A stretch of 19,270 bases of DNA from an uncultured Clostridia bacterium (GTDB taxonomy: Bacteria; Bacillota; Clostridia; Lachnospirales; Anaerotignaceae), in assembly GCA_910587195.1 (NCBI GenBank), contig CAJUKL010000041.1:1-19270 (forward strand), given 5' to 3'. A model generated the notes under the pieces. It saw only the letters and a program-made list of their open reading frames with translations. It made no database searches and had not been told where the DNA came from. Position numbers and translations under genes: made by a program. Below, one piece after another: positions 6,955-14,895 of this stretch. The number at the start of each line of letters is the position of its first letter. Position 1 is the first letter of the stretch.

Positions 6955-8436
6955 TTACAATAATCCTTGTGAAATAGCATCAAACACCTGTAAAAAAGGT
7001 TTTGGATACAAGCCAATGACAACAGAAATCATGCTTAAAACCAATAATGGTATTGTCATCAATCGGTTTGGGTCTGCCACGCCATCATAATACCAAGTTG
7101 GATACTGTTTTTTTACTGGAAAATATGCCTTTATCACTAAGCTAAATAAATATAACACAGTCAACAAAGCAGACAAAATCAGTGCTGCAATTCCAAGATA
7201 TGCCACAGGATTTTCTGTTGCAACTGCTGCTGTTCCCAATGCCCACTTACTATGAAATCCTGCAAAAGGTGGTATTCCTGCCATACCAATAGAAACGACT
7301 GTCATACTAAAAAATATCATAGGCATTTTGGTTCCAAACCCTTCTATTTCATAAGCATATTCCCTATGATTTTGATATAAAATAGCACCTGCACAAAAAA
7401 ACAAAGTAATTTTTAAAACTGCATGATAAATCATATGTAATAGTCCAGCAGAAAGTCCTGCTGGTGTCATTAAAGCAATACCAAATAAAATATAAGACAA
7501 ATTGCTTATGGTAGAATAGCCATATCTCCTTTTAATATGAGGTGTTCTCAATGCCATGGTAGAACCAAATACAATAGTTAATGCAGTCATTACTAATATC
7601 ACATTTTGCGTCCATGTTCCTCTTAAAAATTCCGTACCAAAATTATAATATGTCAAGCGAATAATTGCAAAAACACCTGCTTTTACGACTGCCACCGCAT
7701 GGAGTAATGCAGTCACAGGAGTTGGAGCAACTGCTGCTGTTGGCAGCCAATAATAAAATGGCAAAACGGCAGCTTTGACGCCAAATCCAAAAAATGCTAA
7801 TAAATAAACAATATGAAGCATTTCTTCATCTTTTGCTGCTAATTCTGTATTTAAAATGCCTCCCATAACAAAATCAAGGGAATTTCCATAAATAACAAGG
7901 AAAACAAGACCTATAAAAGCAAGTGATGCTCCCCCCATCATATAAATTAAATAAATTCTACCTGCATATCTGGTTTTTCCATCGCTGTTGTGCATGACAA
8001 GTGGTAAAGTTACCAATGTCAAAAATTCATAAAATAAATATAACGTCAGCATATTTCCAGAAAATGCAATCCCTACCACAATGCCAAAAGTCATAGTAAA
8101 AAAAGAAAAGAATTTTGTTTCCATTCCCTCATGTTTCATATATTCAAAGGCATAAAAAGTTGTAATCACCCATAATATCGAAACCATTGTACCAAATACC
8201 ATTGACATACCATCTATATGGAGAATGAGCGAAAGTTTTTGACTAAATTTATGCAATACAAAAGCATCTTTCGAGCCAAAATATAATACAAGTAATACAA
8301 AAATTGCATTTAATATTACAACAGAAGCCACATATTTTTGCCTTTTTTCTCTATCTTCCAGCTTGGAAATTAAAAGCACCATTCCAGCGATTACCGGAAA
8401 AAGAATTGGCAAAAGTAATAAAAATTGTTCTTTCAT
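6955..8436 (-). CDS. MrpD/NuoM-like antiporter subunit (third of the tandem)
   Basis: This 493-residue membrane protein has about 14 hydrophobic helices. It keeps Glu137 (YLFYEFLTLVTLP), Lys221 (FGFGVKAAVLPF), Lys252 (VVKAGVFAIIR) and Lys397 (PPFAGFHSKWAL), the residues thought to carry ions in MrpD and NuoM. It is very similar in length and motif spacing to the gene just upstream, so the two look like tandem duplicates. Unlike its sister it lacks the His-Pro of the TM7-TM8 loop: it has PTAAVAPTP where the sister has PTAHPVAPSP. The start ATG has AGAGGTGA upstream and lies 22 bases after the previous stop. It is presumably one of four ion channels in the complex. Confidence 0.9.
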   Translation of the reverse strand: MKEQFLLLLPILFPVIAGMVLLISKLEDREKRQKYVASVVILNAIFVLLVLYFGSKDAFVLHKFSQKLSLILHIDGMSMVFGTMVSILWVITTFYAFEYMKHEGMETKFFSFFTMTFGIVVGIAFSGNMLTLYLFYEFLTLVTLPLVMHNSDGKTRYAGRIYLIYMMGGASLAFIGLVFLVIYGNSLDFVMGGILNTELAAKDEEMLHIVYLLAFFGFGVKAAVLPFYYWLPTAAVAPTPVTALLHAVAVVKAGVFAIIRLTYYNFGTEFLRGTWTQNVILVMTALTIVFGSTMALRTPHIKRRYGYSTISNLSYILFGIALMTPAGLSAGLLHMIYHAVLKITLFFCAGAILYQNHREYAYEIEGFGTKMPMIFFSMTVVSIGMAGIPPFAGFHSKWALGTAAVATENPVAYLGIAALILSALLTVLYLFSLVIKAYFPVKKQYPTWYYDGVADPNRLMTIPLLVLSMISVVIGLYPKPFLQVFDAISQGLL

Positions 8437-8458
8437 AAACTGTCACCTCTCTTTTTCC

Positions 8459-9937
8459 TTATATCATAAAAAATATTTCATTTGAAATATTAATAATTTT
8501 ACTTATCATTCCATTGGGAAACATACCAAACAAAATAGCCAATCCAGAAAGAATACTTAAAGGGACTGTCATTAAAAAGCAAGGCTCTTTTTTTTCTCTA
8601 TGATAGTATTCTTGTGCCTTACCTGGAAAAAATGCATCTGCAACGACTGGTAAAAGATAGCCAGCTGTAAGTAAAGCACTGACCATCAATATGCTTGTTC
8701 CCACTAAGCCAAGCAAGCCAAAATCCAATCCCCCTTGTGCTAAATACCATTTACTGACAAAGCCGCTTGTTGGTGGAATTCCCACCAAAGAAAGGGAAGC
8801 AATGGCAAAACACCACATAACAATCGGCATTTCTTTTCCTATTCCTTTTAACTCATTGACATATGTTTTGCCCGTTTTATAAATAATGGCACCTGCCGTA
8901 AAAAACAAAATATTTTTTGCGATTGCATGAAAAACAATTTGAAGCAATGCTCCACAAAATCCTAAAGGGGAAAAAAGCATCAATCCAAATAAAACATAGG
9001 AAACTTGACTGACTGTAGAATAGGCAAGCCTTTTTTTTAGTAATCTTTCTTTATAAGCAAGCATAGAACCCATAAAAACAGTAAAAATTGCCAAAGATAA
9101 TACTACTTTTTGTGCCCATGTTCCTTTTAAAAATTCTGCACCAAACAAATAATATGCCACTCTGATAATAGCAAGTACGCCACCTTTTGTAATAATACCA
9201 GAAAGCACTGCACTTGCGGGAGAAGGTGCTACAGGGTGTGCCGTGGGTAGCCAGCCATGTAAGGGTAACATACCTGCTTTTCCGCCAAAGCCAATCATCA
9301 TAATCAAAAATATAACAAGTAAAGTATTTTCATTTCCGGCTATCAAAGCAATATTTAAGGTACCACCTGCCATAAAAGTTGTACTATCACAATAATAATT
9401 TAAAAAGAAAGCACCTAGCAAAGCCAAACCTGCGCCAAAAATAGAATAGCCTAAATATTTCATTGCTGCTTTTGTTGCTTCTTCTGTGCCACTATGTATG
9501 ACAAAAGGTACGGTAAGTAAGGTCATCATTTCATAAAACAAATAAAGCGTAAAGAAATTTCCAGAAAATGATAAACCTATTAAAGACCCCAGTGTCATAA
9601 TATAAAACATAAAAAAGCGTTTCGTATTTTGTTCATGTTTCATATATTCCAAAGAAAATACGCCTGCCAAACACCACACAATACTAATCAGGCAAGCAAA
9701 AAAACGAGATAATCCATCTGTTTGTAAAAATAAAAACACATTTTTGCTCATATGCCAAACTTCTAATTTTCTGCTTTCTGTCACACATAAATAAATAACA
9801 AAAAGTGCTTCCAATAAAATTGTACTAAAAATATAAATTTGCTGTTGTTTTTGTCCTTTTATCATTAAAAATACAAATCCTGCAAAAATTGGAAATAGTA
9901 CAGGAAACAACAGCACCAAATTACCAACCACACACAT
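8459..9937 (-). CDS. MrpD/NuoM-like antiporter subunit (second of the tandem)
   Basis: This is a proton/sodium-conducting membrane subunit of 492 residues, counted from the ATG at 9937. Conserved charges are Glu136 (YLFYEMMTLLTVP), Lys220 (GFGGKAGMLPLHGWLP), Lys251 (IITKGGVLAIIR) and Lys396 (PPTSGFVSKWYL). The TM7-TM8 loop has the classical AHPVAPSPASA sequence. The start is uncertain within nine bases: GTG at 9940, ATG at 9937 and GTG at 9931 are all in frame behind a weak AAAGGG. The GTG at 9931 has the best spacing. The next gene downstream is a near-equal paralogue. Product names such as MrpD, MnhD or NuoM all describe the same family, and the exact role of each paralogue is not settled by sequence. 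Confidence 0.9.
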   Translation of the reverse strand: MCVVGNLVLLFPVLFPIFAGFVFLMIKGQKQQQIYIFSTILLEALFVIYLCVTESRKLEVWHMSKNVFLFLQTDGLSRFFACLISIVWCLAGVFSLEYMKHEQNTKRFFMFYIMTLGSLIGLSFSGNFFTLYLFYEMMTLLTVPFVIHSGTEEATKAAMKYLGYSIFGAGLALLGAFFLNYYCDSTTFMAGGTLNIALIAGNENTLLVIFLIMMIGFGGKAGMLPLHGWLPTAHPVAPSPASAVLSGIITKGGVLAIIRVAYYLFGAEFLKGTWAQKVVLSLAIFTVFMGSMLAYKERLLKKRLAYSTVSQVSYVLFGLMLFSPLGFCGALLQIVFHAIAKNILFFTAGAIIYKTGKTYVNELKGIGKEMPIVMWCFAIASLSLVGIPPTSGFVSKWYLAQGGLDFGLLGLVGTSILMVSALLTAGYLLPVVADAFFPGKAQEYYHREKKEPCFLMTVPLSILSGLAILFGMFPNGMISKIINISNEIFFMI

Positions 9938-9988
9938 CACCCTTTTCTACAATTATGTTTCTTGTCATTCCATTTTCCGAAAAGTCTT

Positions 9989-11482
9989 TTATAATAAATG
10001 AATTCCCAACTCTATCATATCAATAATTGGCTTATAAAAAATACCTAATAAAAAATTTGTTAGAATAAAAATACCAATGCCTAGTTCCATTCTTCTGGAA
10101 GGTTTTGCATATTCCGTCTTTTTTTCTATTGGAGACCAAATTGCAATGGCAGATGGAATAAAATACATTGCATTTAATATCATACTGACTGCTAATGTCA
10201 ATAAAGTAATCAACATTTTTTGTGGGGAATAAATAGTAGCAGAAGCAAAATATAACTTTGATACAAAACCCGCTGTTAAAGGAACACCTACCATAGAAAG
10301 CCCACCTACTGTAAAGCCAATTCCTGCAATCAAATTTTTATGTGCTGCGCCTCTTAAATCGTGAATTCCATCTTTTCCGCCAGAAACAGACATTAAACCA
10401 CCTGCACATAAAAATAACATTGCTTTTGTTGCTGCATGAGCTAAAATATGGAAGCAAGCAGCAACCATACCTTCATGGTTTCCTAAGCCTATGCCCATAT
10501 AAAGATAACCAATTTGTGCCGCAGAAGAATAAGCAAGCATATGCTTGATTCTAGTTTCTTTTAAAGCAGAAACAGAACCAACTACCATACCTATCAATCC
10601 AAATAAAAATAATACATTTGTAATTCTCAAACTGCGTATTAAATCAATGGTAAAAACACAGTAAAACATTTTAATGTTTAAAAAAATAAAACTTTTTAAA
10701 ACAAGCCCAGATAATATACTACTTGATGCTGGTGTTGCAGCCGGGTGTGCACTTGCCAACATAAAATGGAAGGGAAATACTGCACTTTTAATGGAAATAC
10801 CAATAATAATCATGCCGATGACAACCGCAAATGGAAACGCATACTCTCCAGAAGTTGTCAGTCGAATAATAGATTGCTGTATATTGGGCATTAAAAGATG
10901 TCCTGTAATGCTATAAAGCAAGGAAATACCGATTAAAAAAAGTCCAGAACCTAAAAGACATATAATAAGATAATGTAAGGTTGCTGCAATACTTTCTCCT
11001 GTTCCTTTTGCCATAATAATGGCACAAGATGCGATAGTATTGATTTCTAAAAAAACATAAGCTGTAAAAATATCATTTGTATAAATCAAAGCAAGCATAG
11101 AGCCAAACAATAAATTTATCATAACAAAATAAAGATTTTGTTTTTCTGCTAAAATATCATTTTGAATAAATTTTGCGCCGCCTAGCATTGTTGTTGCCAT
11201 AACAAAAGAAAATGTCAATGCCATCAAGGCTTCCAAAGGGCCTGCATGTAATTCATTTCCCCATGGTGCCGGAAAATGTCCCATCATAAAAGTAAAACTT
11301 TCTTGATTTTTCCAAACACTTCCTAATAATATCATTGATAAAATGCCAACAAGGCACACAATCACAAAATTTATTTTTTGTGCTACTTTTCCATTGCGAA
11401 ACAAAGGTGTAATAATTCCCCCAAACATGGTTAAAAAAATGCTTGCAAAAGGAATATTATGTATATAATTTACATGTTCCAT
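9989..11482 (-). CDS. mrpD: MrpD-like antiporter subunit (first of the tandem)
   Basis: This 497-residue polytopic membrane protein follows mrpC directly (TAATG overlap), the normal place of mrpD and of mbhH. Family residues are present: Glu146 (AYVFLEINTIASC), Lys232 (GISIKSAVFPFHF), Lys263 (SGLVLKSFIF) and Lys409 (PLTAGFVSKLYF), plus the ASAHPAATPAS loop. It is more divergent from the next two subunits than they are from each other. Its position makes it the best candidate for the true MrpD. The Shine-Dalgarno GGAGGGG lies six bases before the ATG, inside the end of mrpC. In Mrp complexes MrpD and MrpA carry the ion paths, and the same is inferred here. Confidence 0.9.
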   Translation of the reverse strand: MEHVNYIHNIPFASIFLTMFGGIITPLFRNGKVAQKINFVIVCLVGILSMILLGSVWKNQESFTFMMGHFPAPWGNELHAGPLEALMALTFSFVMATTMLGGAKFIQNDILAEKQNLYFVMINLLFGSMLALIYTNDIFTAYVFLEINTIASCAIIMAKGTGESIAATLHYLIICLLGSGLFLIGISLLYSITGHLLMPNIQQSIIRLTTSGEYAFPFAVVIGMIIIGISIKSAVFPFHFMLASAHPAATPASSSILSGLVLKSFIFLNIKMFYCVFTIDLIRSLRITNVLFLFGLIGMVVGSVSALKETRIKHMLAYSSAAQIGYLYMGIGLGNHEGMVAACFHILAHAATKAMLFLCAGGLMSVSGGKDGIHDLRGAAHKNLIAGIGFTVGGLSMVGVPLTAGFVSKLYFASATIYSPQKMLITLLTLAVSMILNAMYFIPSAIAIWSPIEKKTEYAKPSRRMELGIGIFILTNFLLGIFYKPIIDMIELGIHLL

Positions 11483-11856
11483 TAATGCCCCTCCTTTTTT
11501 GCTTTTTGCATAATTTCATCTAAATCCAGAGAGCCATAATGTTTATATAATCTTTGTACCAATGCCAGCGAAAAAGCAGTCACACTAACAGAAACAACAA
11601 TCCCTGTTAATACTAAACCACTTGGTACAGGGTTAATAAATTGTTCTACTGTTGCTGTTGTTCCTTGTGCAATAATGGGTGCCGCCCTTCCGGCAATAAA
11701 TCCCTTTGCGGCTAAAAATAAATATACCGCTGTATCCATAATATTTAAACCAATAAATTTTTTAATCAAATTACGAGAAAGAAGCAGATTCATAAATCCA
11801 ATGCCAAACAATATTACCGCTGCTGCCTCATAATGATTTGTCATTAAATTTGTCAT
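11482..11856 (-). CDS. mrpC: MrpC (NuoK-like) subunit of the Mrp-type antiporter
   Basis: This is a 124-residue membrane subunit with three hydrophobic helices and the NuoK/MrpC signature NPVPSGLVLTGIVVSVSVTA. Its length matches the family (about 110-125). The upstream mbhE-mrpB gene ends in TGA immediately before this ATG. A second in-frame ATG four codons later is less well placed behind AGGAG, so the first is chosen. The gene ends in the TAATG overlap with the first mrpD-like gene. In Mrp and complex I this subunit sits between the antiporter-like subunits and the rest of the membrane arm. Confidence 0.93.
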   Translation of the reverse strand: MTNLMTNHYEAAAVILFGIGFMNLLLSRNLIKKFIGLNIMDTAVYLFLAAKGFIAGRAAPIIAQGTTATVEQFINPVPSGLVLTGIVVSVSVTAFSLALVQRLYKHYGSLDLDEIMQKAKKEGH

Positions 11857-12762
11857 TCAAATTTCTCCTTTTGTGAATAAAGCATAAAATCCATAGATTG
11901 TGCAAGCAACAATCATACCAACACAAATATTTAAAGGCAATATCAGTCCACCACTTAACAATGCGCCTGGTACGCCTTTGGGTATGATATTGGGCAAATG
12001 GTTTGCCCCTGTAAAAAAGGAATATCCTTTTAAAACACAATAAGTCAATAAACAGCCCACATTAATGCGAACAAAAATTTTATAAGTAAAAAATTTTTGT
12101 ATTTTTTGCTGTCCATTGACAGAAGCATATAATACCAAGCCTGCCCCAATAATGGCACCACCAGAAAATCCCCCACCAGGAGAAATATGTCCATTTAATA
12201 CAACATAGATACCAAACAAAAAAAGAAGCGGAATCAATAAATTTGCAATTCTTTTTAAAATAATATTTGCATCTTGTTTTTCAAACATATCATCTTCTTT
12301 TTGTTCTCTTTCTTCTGCCTCTGTTGTGTTATATTTATCCTTTTTTAAAAGCATAACAACACAAATAACAGCCAAAAATAATACGTTTGATTCTCCAAAG
12401 GTATCAAATGCTCTATAATCTAATATCATGCCTGCAACAATATTTGTTGCGCCTGTTTCTTCTACACCAGATTCAATATATCTTTGCACCACTTCATTAG
12501 ATGCTGGATTATTACTACCCCCAAAATAGGGCAAAGTATTTACTGTCTGCAATAAAATACTAATAAACACCACAGACACAAACACGCACATGATTAAATA
12601 AAAAATGGATTTTTTTCTATCATTCCAAAGATATTTTTGAAATATAGTTTTCCATTTTTCAAAATCTATTTTTTTCCACGTCACTTTTTTTGGTGTTTCA
12701 ATGACTTCCTCTCCATTGACCCAATCCATAAAATAACGCCATTTTGATTTTTTATTCATCAT
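11857..12762 (-). CDS. Fusion of MbhE-like and MrpB (MnhB) domains
   Basis: This 301-residue protein joins two subunits that are separate in the Mbh hydrogenase of Pyrococcus. Residues 1-50 form a basic, Trp-rich cytoplasmic tail. Residues 52-140 are MbhE-like, equivalent to the end of canonical MrpA, with the hallmark NIVAGMILDYRAFDTFGES (107-125). After an acidic linker (145-165), residues 168-301 form MrpB with GHISPGGGFSGG (191-202). Two adjacent ATG codons (12762 and 12759) lie behind AAGGA, and the second has the better spacing. The start overlaps the end of the mbhD-like gene by 11 bases. MrpB-type subunits are needed for sodium/proton exchange in Mrp complexes, and this role is assumed here. 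Confidence 0.9.
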   Translation of the reverse strand: MMNKKSKWRYFMDWVNGEEVIETPKKVTWKKIDFEKWKTIFQKYLWNDRKKSIFYLIMCVFVSVVFISILLQTVNTLPYFGGSNNPASNEVVQRYIESGVEETGATNIVAGMILDYRAFDTFGESNVLFLAVICVVMLLKKDKYNTTEAEEREQKEDDMFEKQDANIILKRIANLLIPLLFLFGIYVVLNGHISPGGGFSGGAIIGAGLVLYASVNGQQKIQKFFTYKIFVRINVGCLLTYCVLKGYSFFTGANHLPNIIPKGVPGALLSGGLILPLNICVGMIVACTIYGFYALFTKGEI

Positions 12763-13000
12763 GTGTTCCTTTAATTTGATGTACTTTTTTTAAAGTGAGG
12801 AAGAATAATATACTTGTAATACCTGTCCCAACTGCTGCTTCTGTAATGGCTAAATCAGGAGATTCTAAAAAAATCCAAATGACAGACATCACAATACTGT
12901 ATGCCATAAAAATGATAACCGCTCTCAGCAATCTTTTTGTGACAGAAACAAGCACAGCACATACAATTAAAAATAAAAGCAATAAATTTTCTATCAACAT
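12752..13000 (-). CDS. MbhD-like (DUF4040, MrpA C-terminal piece) subunit
   Basis: This is an 82-residue membrane protein with about three helices. It corresponds to the MbhD part that is fused to the C-terminus of MrpA in classical Mrp operons. The family motif ESPDLAITEAAVGTGITS is clear and contains a buried Glu. A longer open frame reaches back to 13090, but the added residues are hydrophilic and lie inside mrpG. The ATG at 13000 forms a TAATG overlap with the mrpG stop and is preferred. Together with the next gene it shows that MrpA is split in this organism, as in Mbh. Confidence 0.88.
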   Translation of the reverse strand: MLIENLLLLFLIVCAVLVSVTKRLLRAVIIFMAYSIVMSVIWIFLESPDLAITEAAVGTGITSILFFLTLKKVHQIKGTHDE

Positions 13001-13305
13001 TATTTTTGTTTCATCCTTTCTTCTAAATACAAGTTTGTTAATATTTCCGCCTTTGATATTAAATGACTGCTTACTGGACTTGTTATCCACAAAAACAATA
13101 ATACTAAAAATAATTTTAGCATATGAAAAATATCAAGTCCTAATAGGATAAGTCCTATCATAACAAGTGCTGTTCCCAGTGTGTCTGCCAACGCTACTGT
13201 ATGCATACGATTTAATGTATAGTGAAAACGGTACAACCCCAGTACCGATACTGCAAAAACAAACATACCTACCAACACAAAAATTACCCCTACAATATTA
13301 TTCAC
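13000..13305 (-). CDS. mrpG: MrpG (MnhG/PhaG) subunit of the antiporter
   Basis: This 101-residue protein has three membrane helices. It carries MrpG signatures: VLGLYRFHYTLNRMHTVALA, then ADTLG, and later TSPVSSHLISKAEIL. The longest open frame starts at 13383, but its first 26 residues overlap mrpF and contain a highly basic, non-family stretch. A GTG at 13305 sits behind GGGAGG and gives the normal family length. This GTG overlaps the mrpF stop by eight bases, so translation is probably coupled. Confidence 0.93.
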   Translation of the reverse strand: MNNIVGVIFVLVGMFVFAVSVLGLYRFHYTLNRMHTVALADTLGTALVMIGLILLGLDIFHMLKLFLVLLFLWITSPVSSHLISKAEILTNLYLEERMKQK

Positions 13306-13609
13306 TTTTTTCTTCCTCCCTTCTTTCTTTATAAAGTAGCCAACCCTGATGATATAAAGTAACAATTCTACACAATACCACAACTGCTAAAAAGCTCAGC
13401 ATAGAATATACCAATGCAATATCCACTAAAAAAGATTCTTTTAAATAAATAGATAAAATACAAATAAAGCTAACAGCCAAAGTTGCAATAAGGTTAATGC
13501 ATATCATTCTATCAGTATATCTAGGGCCTTTTAATGCTTTATACAAACATAAAAACATTAGAATAGAAAGAAAAATCATACACCCAAACAATAAATCTTC
13601 AATTTTCAC
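13298..13609 (-). CDS. mrpF: MrpF (MnhF/PhaF) subunit of the antiporter
   Basis: This 103-residue membrane protein has three helices. Family signatures are KGPRYTDRMICINLIATLAV near 27-46 and VDIALVYSMLSFLAVVVLCR near 62-81, followed by a charged C-terminus. The start codon is GTG, with AAGGAG eight bases before it, and it overlaps the end of mrpE by 11 bases. MrpF is a small core subunit of Mrp antiporters, equivalent to MbhB. Confidence 0.93.
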   Translation of the reverse strand: MKIEDLLFGCMIFLSILMFLCLYKALKGPRYTDRMICINLIATLAVSFICILSIYLKESFLVDIALVYSMLSFLAVVVLCRIVTLYHQGWLLYKERREEEKSE

Positions 13610-14078
13610 TTTTTTTTCTCCTTTCTATTTTTTTTAATTCCTGCGCAAAAACGCCATTTTCCACACTATCTTTTACTCTGTTATCCAACACATGAACAGT
13701 AAATTCTTTTTCTTCCATTCCTACGGTAATGGTTCCCGGTGTTAGCGTAATGGAATTTGCTAACAAAACTCGAAATCTTTCATCTTCTAAATTAGATGTA
13801 AATGTAATAAAAGTGGGATGCCATTCGTTCATATTTGGATTTAAAATAAGTTTCATAACAGCAATATTGGACTTTATAATTTCTGAAAACAAGATAAAAG
13901 CATATTTTGTAAAGTCAAGCAAATGTCCTTTTAAAATACTTTCCTGTTTTTCTTCTCTTATAAACTTTTGTGTAAAGTAAGACAAAGCACTGCAAAGCAG
14001 TAAACCAATGACAGCAAGTTCCATTGTAACTTTACCATTAAATAAAAACCATAATAAATACATAACAAGAAATAACAT
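13599..14078 (-). CDS. mrpE: MrpE (MnhE/PhaE) subunit, first gene of the nine-gene antiporter operon
   Basis: This 159-residue protein has two N-terminal hydrophobic helices (about 1-35), a further amphipathic region and a soluble C-terminal domain. The family marker NSITLTPGTITVGME is at 108-122, followed by FTVHVLD. The length is normal for MrpE. The ATG has a near-ideal Shine-Dalgarno, AGGAGGG with about eight bases spacing. All downstream mrp genes overlap or follow within 51 bases, so this is the head of one transcript of about 9 kb. No clear sigma-A promoter could be fixed in the AT-rich stretch just upstream (14079-14177). Confidence 0.93.
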   Translation of the reverse strand: MLFLVMYLLWFLFNGKVTMELAVIGLLLCSALSYFTQKFIREEKQESILKGHLLDFTKYAFILFSEIIKSNIAVMKLILNPNMNEWHPTFITFTSNLEDERFRVLLANSITLTPGTITVGMEEKEFTVHVLDNRVKDSVENGVFAQELKKIERRKKSEN

Positions 14079-14177
14079 TTTTTTACCCTCCTTTCCTTTT
14101 TTGTTAATTTATGTAAATTTTATGTTATCCTTTCTTTGTCTAAAATAAAATTTTTTCCCTTCTAAAAAACTTTAAAA

Positions 14178-14380
14178 CCTTGGGAACTTTGTTCCCAAAC
14201 CCTTACAAGCTTTTTGAAAAAAGCTTGAGCAAAAACTTTTTCTTTCGTACACAGAACAGAAAAAAATTTTTAACCGATGGTACTCCGTTGTCGTTCAACT
14301 GTAATAACTATTCAAGTCCAAAGTACAACAGAGAAACGAAATTTCGCACAAAGTTCAATGCTTTCTTTCAAGAAAGCGTG
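14178..14380 (+). repeat. Dispersed hairpin repeat, copy C
   Basis: This copy is in plus orientation. The first stem-loop at 14180-14198 (TTGGGAAC/GTTCCCAA) is followed by the CAAGCTTTTT hairpin at 14206-14227. A variable middle contains AACCGATGGTACTCC and GTTGTCGTTCA. The copy closes with the GCTTTCTT/AAGAAAGC hairpin at 14360-14377. Order and spacing agree with the inverted copy at 1322-1580. It lies between the mrp operon and nhaC and has no credible coding content. Confidence 0.75.
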
Positions 14381-14680
14381 TAAAAAAGGCACAATGAAAC
14401 AATTCATTGCACCCGCTGTCACCAACCTTTATTTTTTCCTTATTTTTTTGCAGGTAACTTGCTGCAACCTTTTATCTAATCATACTATATTTTAGCGTCA
14501 TAAATATGTTTCTTTGTTTATTATGCACTAATATAAAGGAATTGTCAATATTTCAGTCTGTTTCCATAGGGTAACCGTATAAAAATTTTTTGTAAGAATT
14601 ATAATAATTTGAGTTTGAAAGAAAAAAGATGACACAACTTGTCAAAAAATGGCTTATTATGAGCTTAACAAAAGTCAGAA
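14381..14680. other. Non-coding spacer between repeat copies C and D
   Basis: About 300 AT-rich bases lie between the two repeats. No open frame with a ribosome binding site or family resemblance was seen on either strand. There are only weak hairpins, for example TTGCAG/CTGCAA near 14450-14470 and AATGAA/TTCATT near 14393. No convincing promoter, riboswitch or RNA gene could be supported. Confidence 0.5.
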
Positions 14681-14685
14681 GTTTT

Positions 14686-14850
14686 TAGAGGAACTTTTTT
14701 CACTTGTAAAAAGTTCTTCCAAAGTCTACGCTTCGCCCTGCACCACTTCAAAAACACGCTTACAAGCCTAAAAGACCGTAGGGCGTTGCCCTACAACCCA
14801 CAAGCTTTTTGAAAAAAGCTTGAGTAACCCCTTTTTCTTTTGCATACAGA
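14686..14850 (+). repeat. Dispersed hairpin repeat, copy D (variant)
   Basis: Copy D carries a stem-loop at 14691-14716 (GAACTTTTT/AAAAAGTTC), a second at 14778-14794 (GTAGGGC/GCCCTAC) and the shared CAAGCTTTTT hairpin at 14801-14822. The last two have the same order and spacing as in copies B and C, but the first of them has an almost wholly different stem sequence that still pairs. The upstream GAACTTTTT hairpin is not present in the other copies. The repeat ends just before the nhaC terminator. Confidence 0.65.
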
Positions 14851-14852
14851 AT

Positions 14853-14882
14853 AAAAAAACTCTCCCCATAAAGAGAGAGTTT
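14853..14882 (-). terminator. Intrinsic terminator of nhaC
   Basis: The stem AAACTCTC (14857-14864) pairs with GAGAGTTT (14875-14882). On the minus strand a run of Ts follows. It starts 13 bases after the nhaC stop codon, so transcription of nhaC probably ends here and does not enter the mrp operon. Confidence 0.85.
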
Positions 14883-14895
14883 AAAATACAGTTTT

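Noticed and set aside
13001..13090. Longer mbhD-like protein beginning at 13090
   Set aside because: The added 30 residues are hydrophilic and overlap mrpG. The TAATG junction at 13000 is the natural start.
13306..13383. Longer mrpG beginning at 13383
   Set aside because: The added residues are a by-product of reading mrpF in another frame. The GTG at 13305 has a strong ribosome binding site and gives the normal family length.
14079..14177. Sigma-A promoter for the mrp operon
   Set aside because: Several AT-rich hexamers are present, but no -35/-10 pair with acceptable match and spacing could be chosen over the others.
14180..14495. Plus-strand frames of 67 and 72 residues in repeat copy C
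   Set aside because: They follow the repeat sequence, lack proper ribosome binding sites and have no family resemblance.
14178..14850. CRISPR-like array formed by recurring motifs between mrpE and nhaC
   Set aside because: The recurring hairpins are few, irregularly spaced and embedded in longer similar sequence. There are no uniform spacers and no cas genes.
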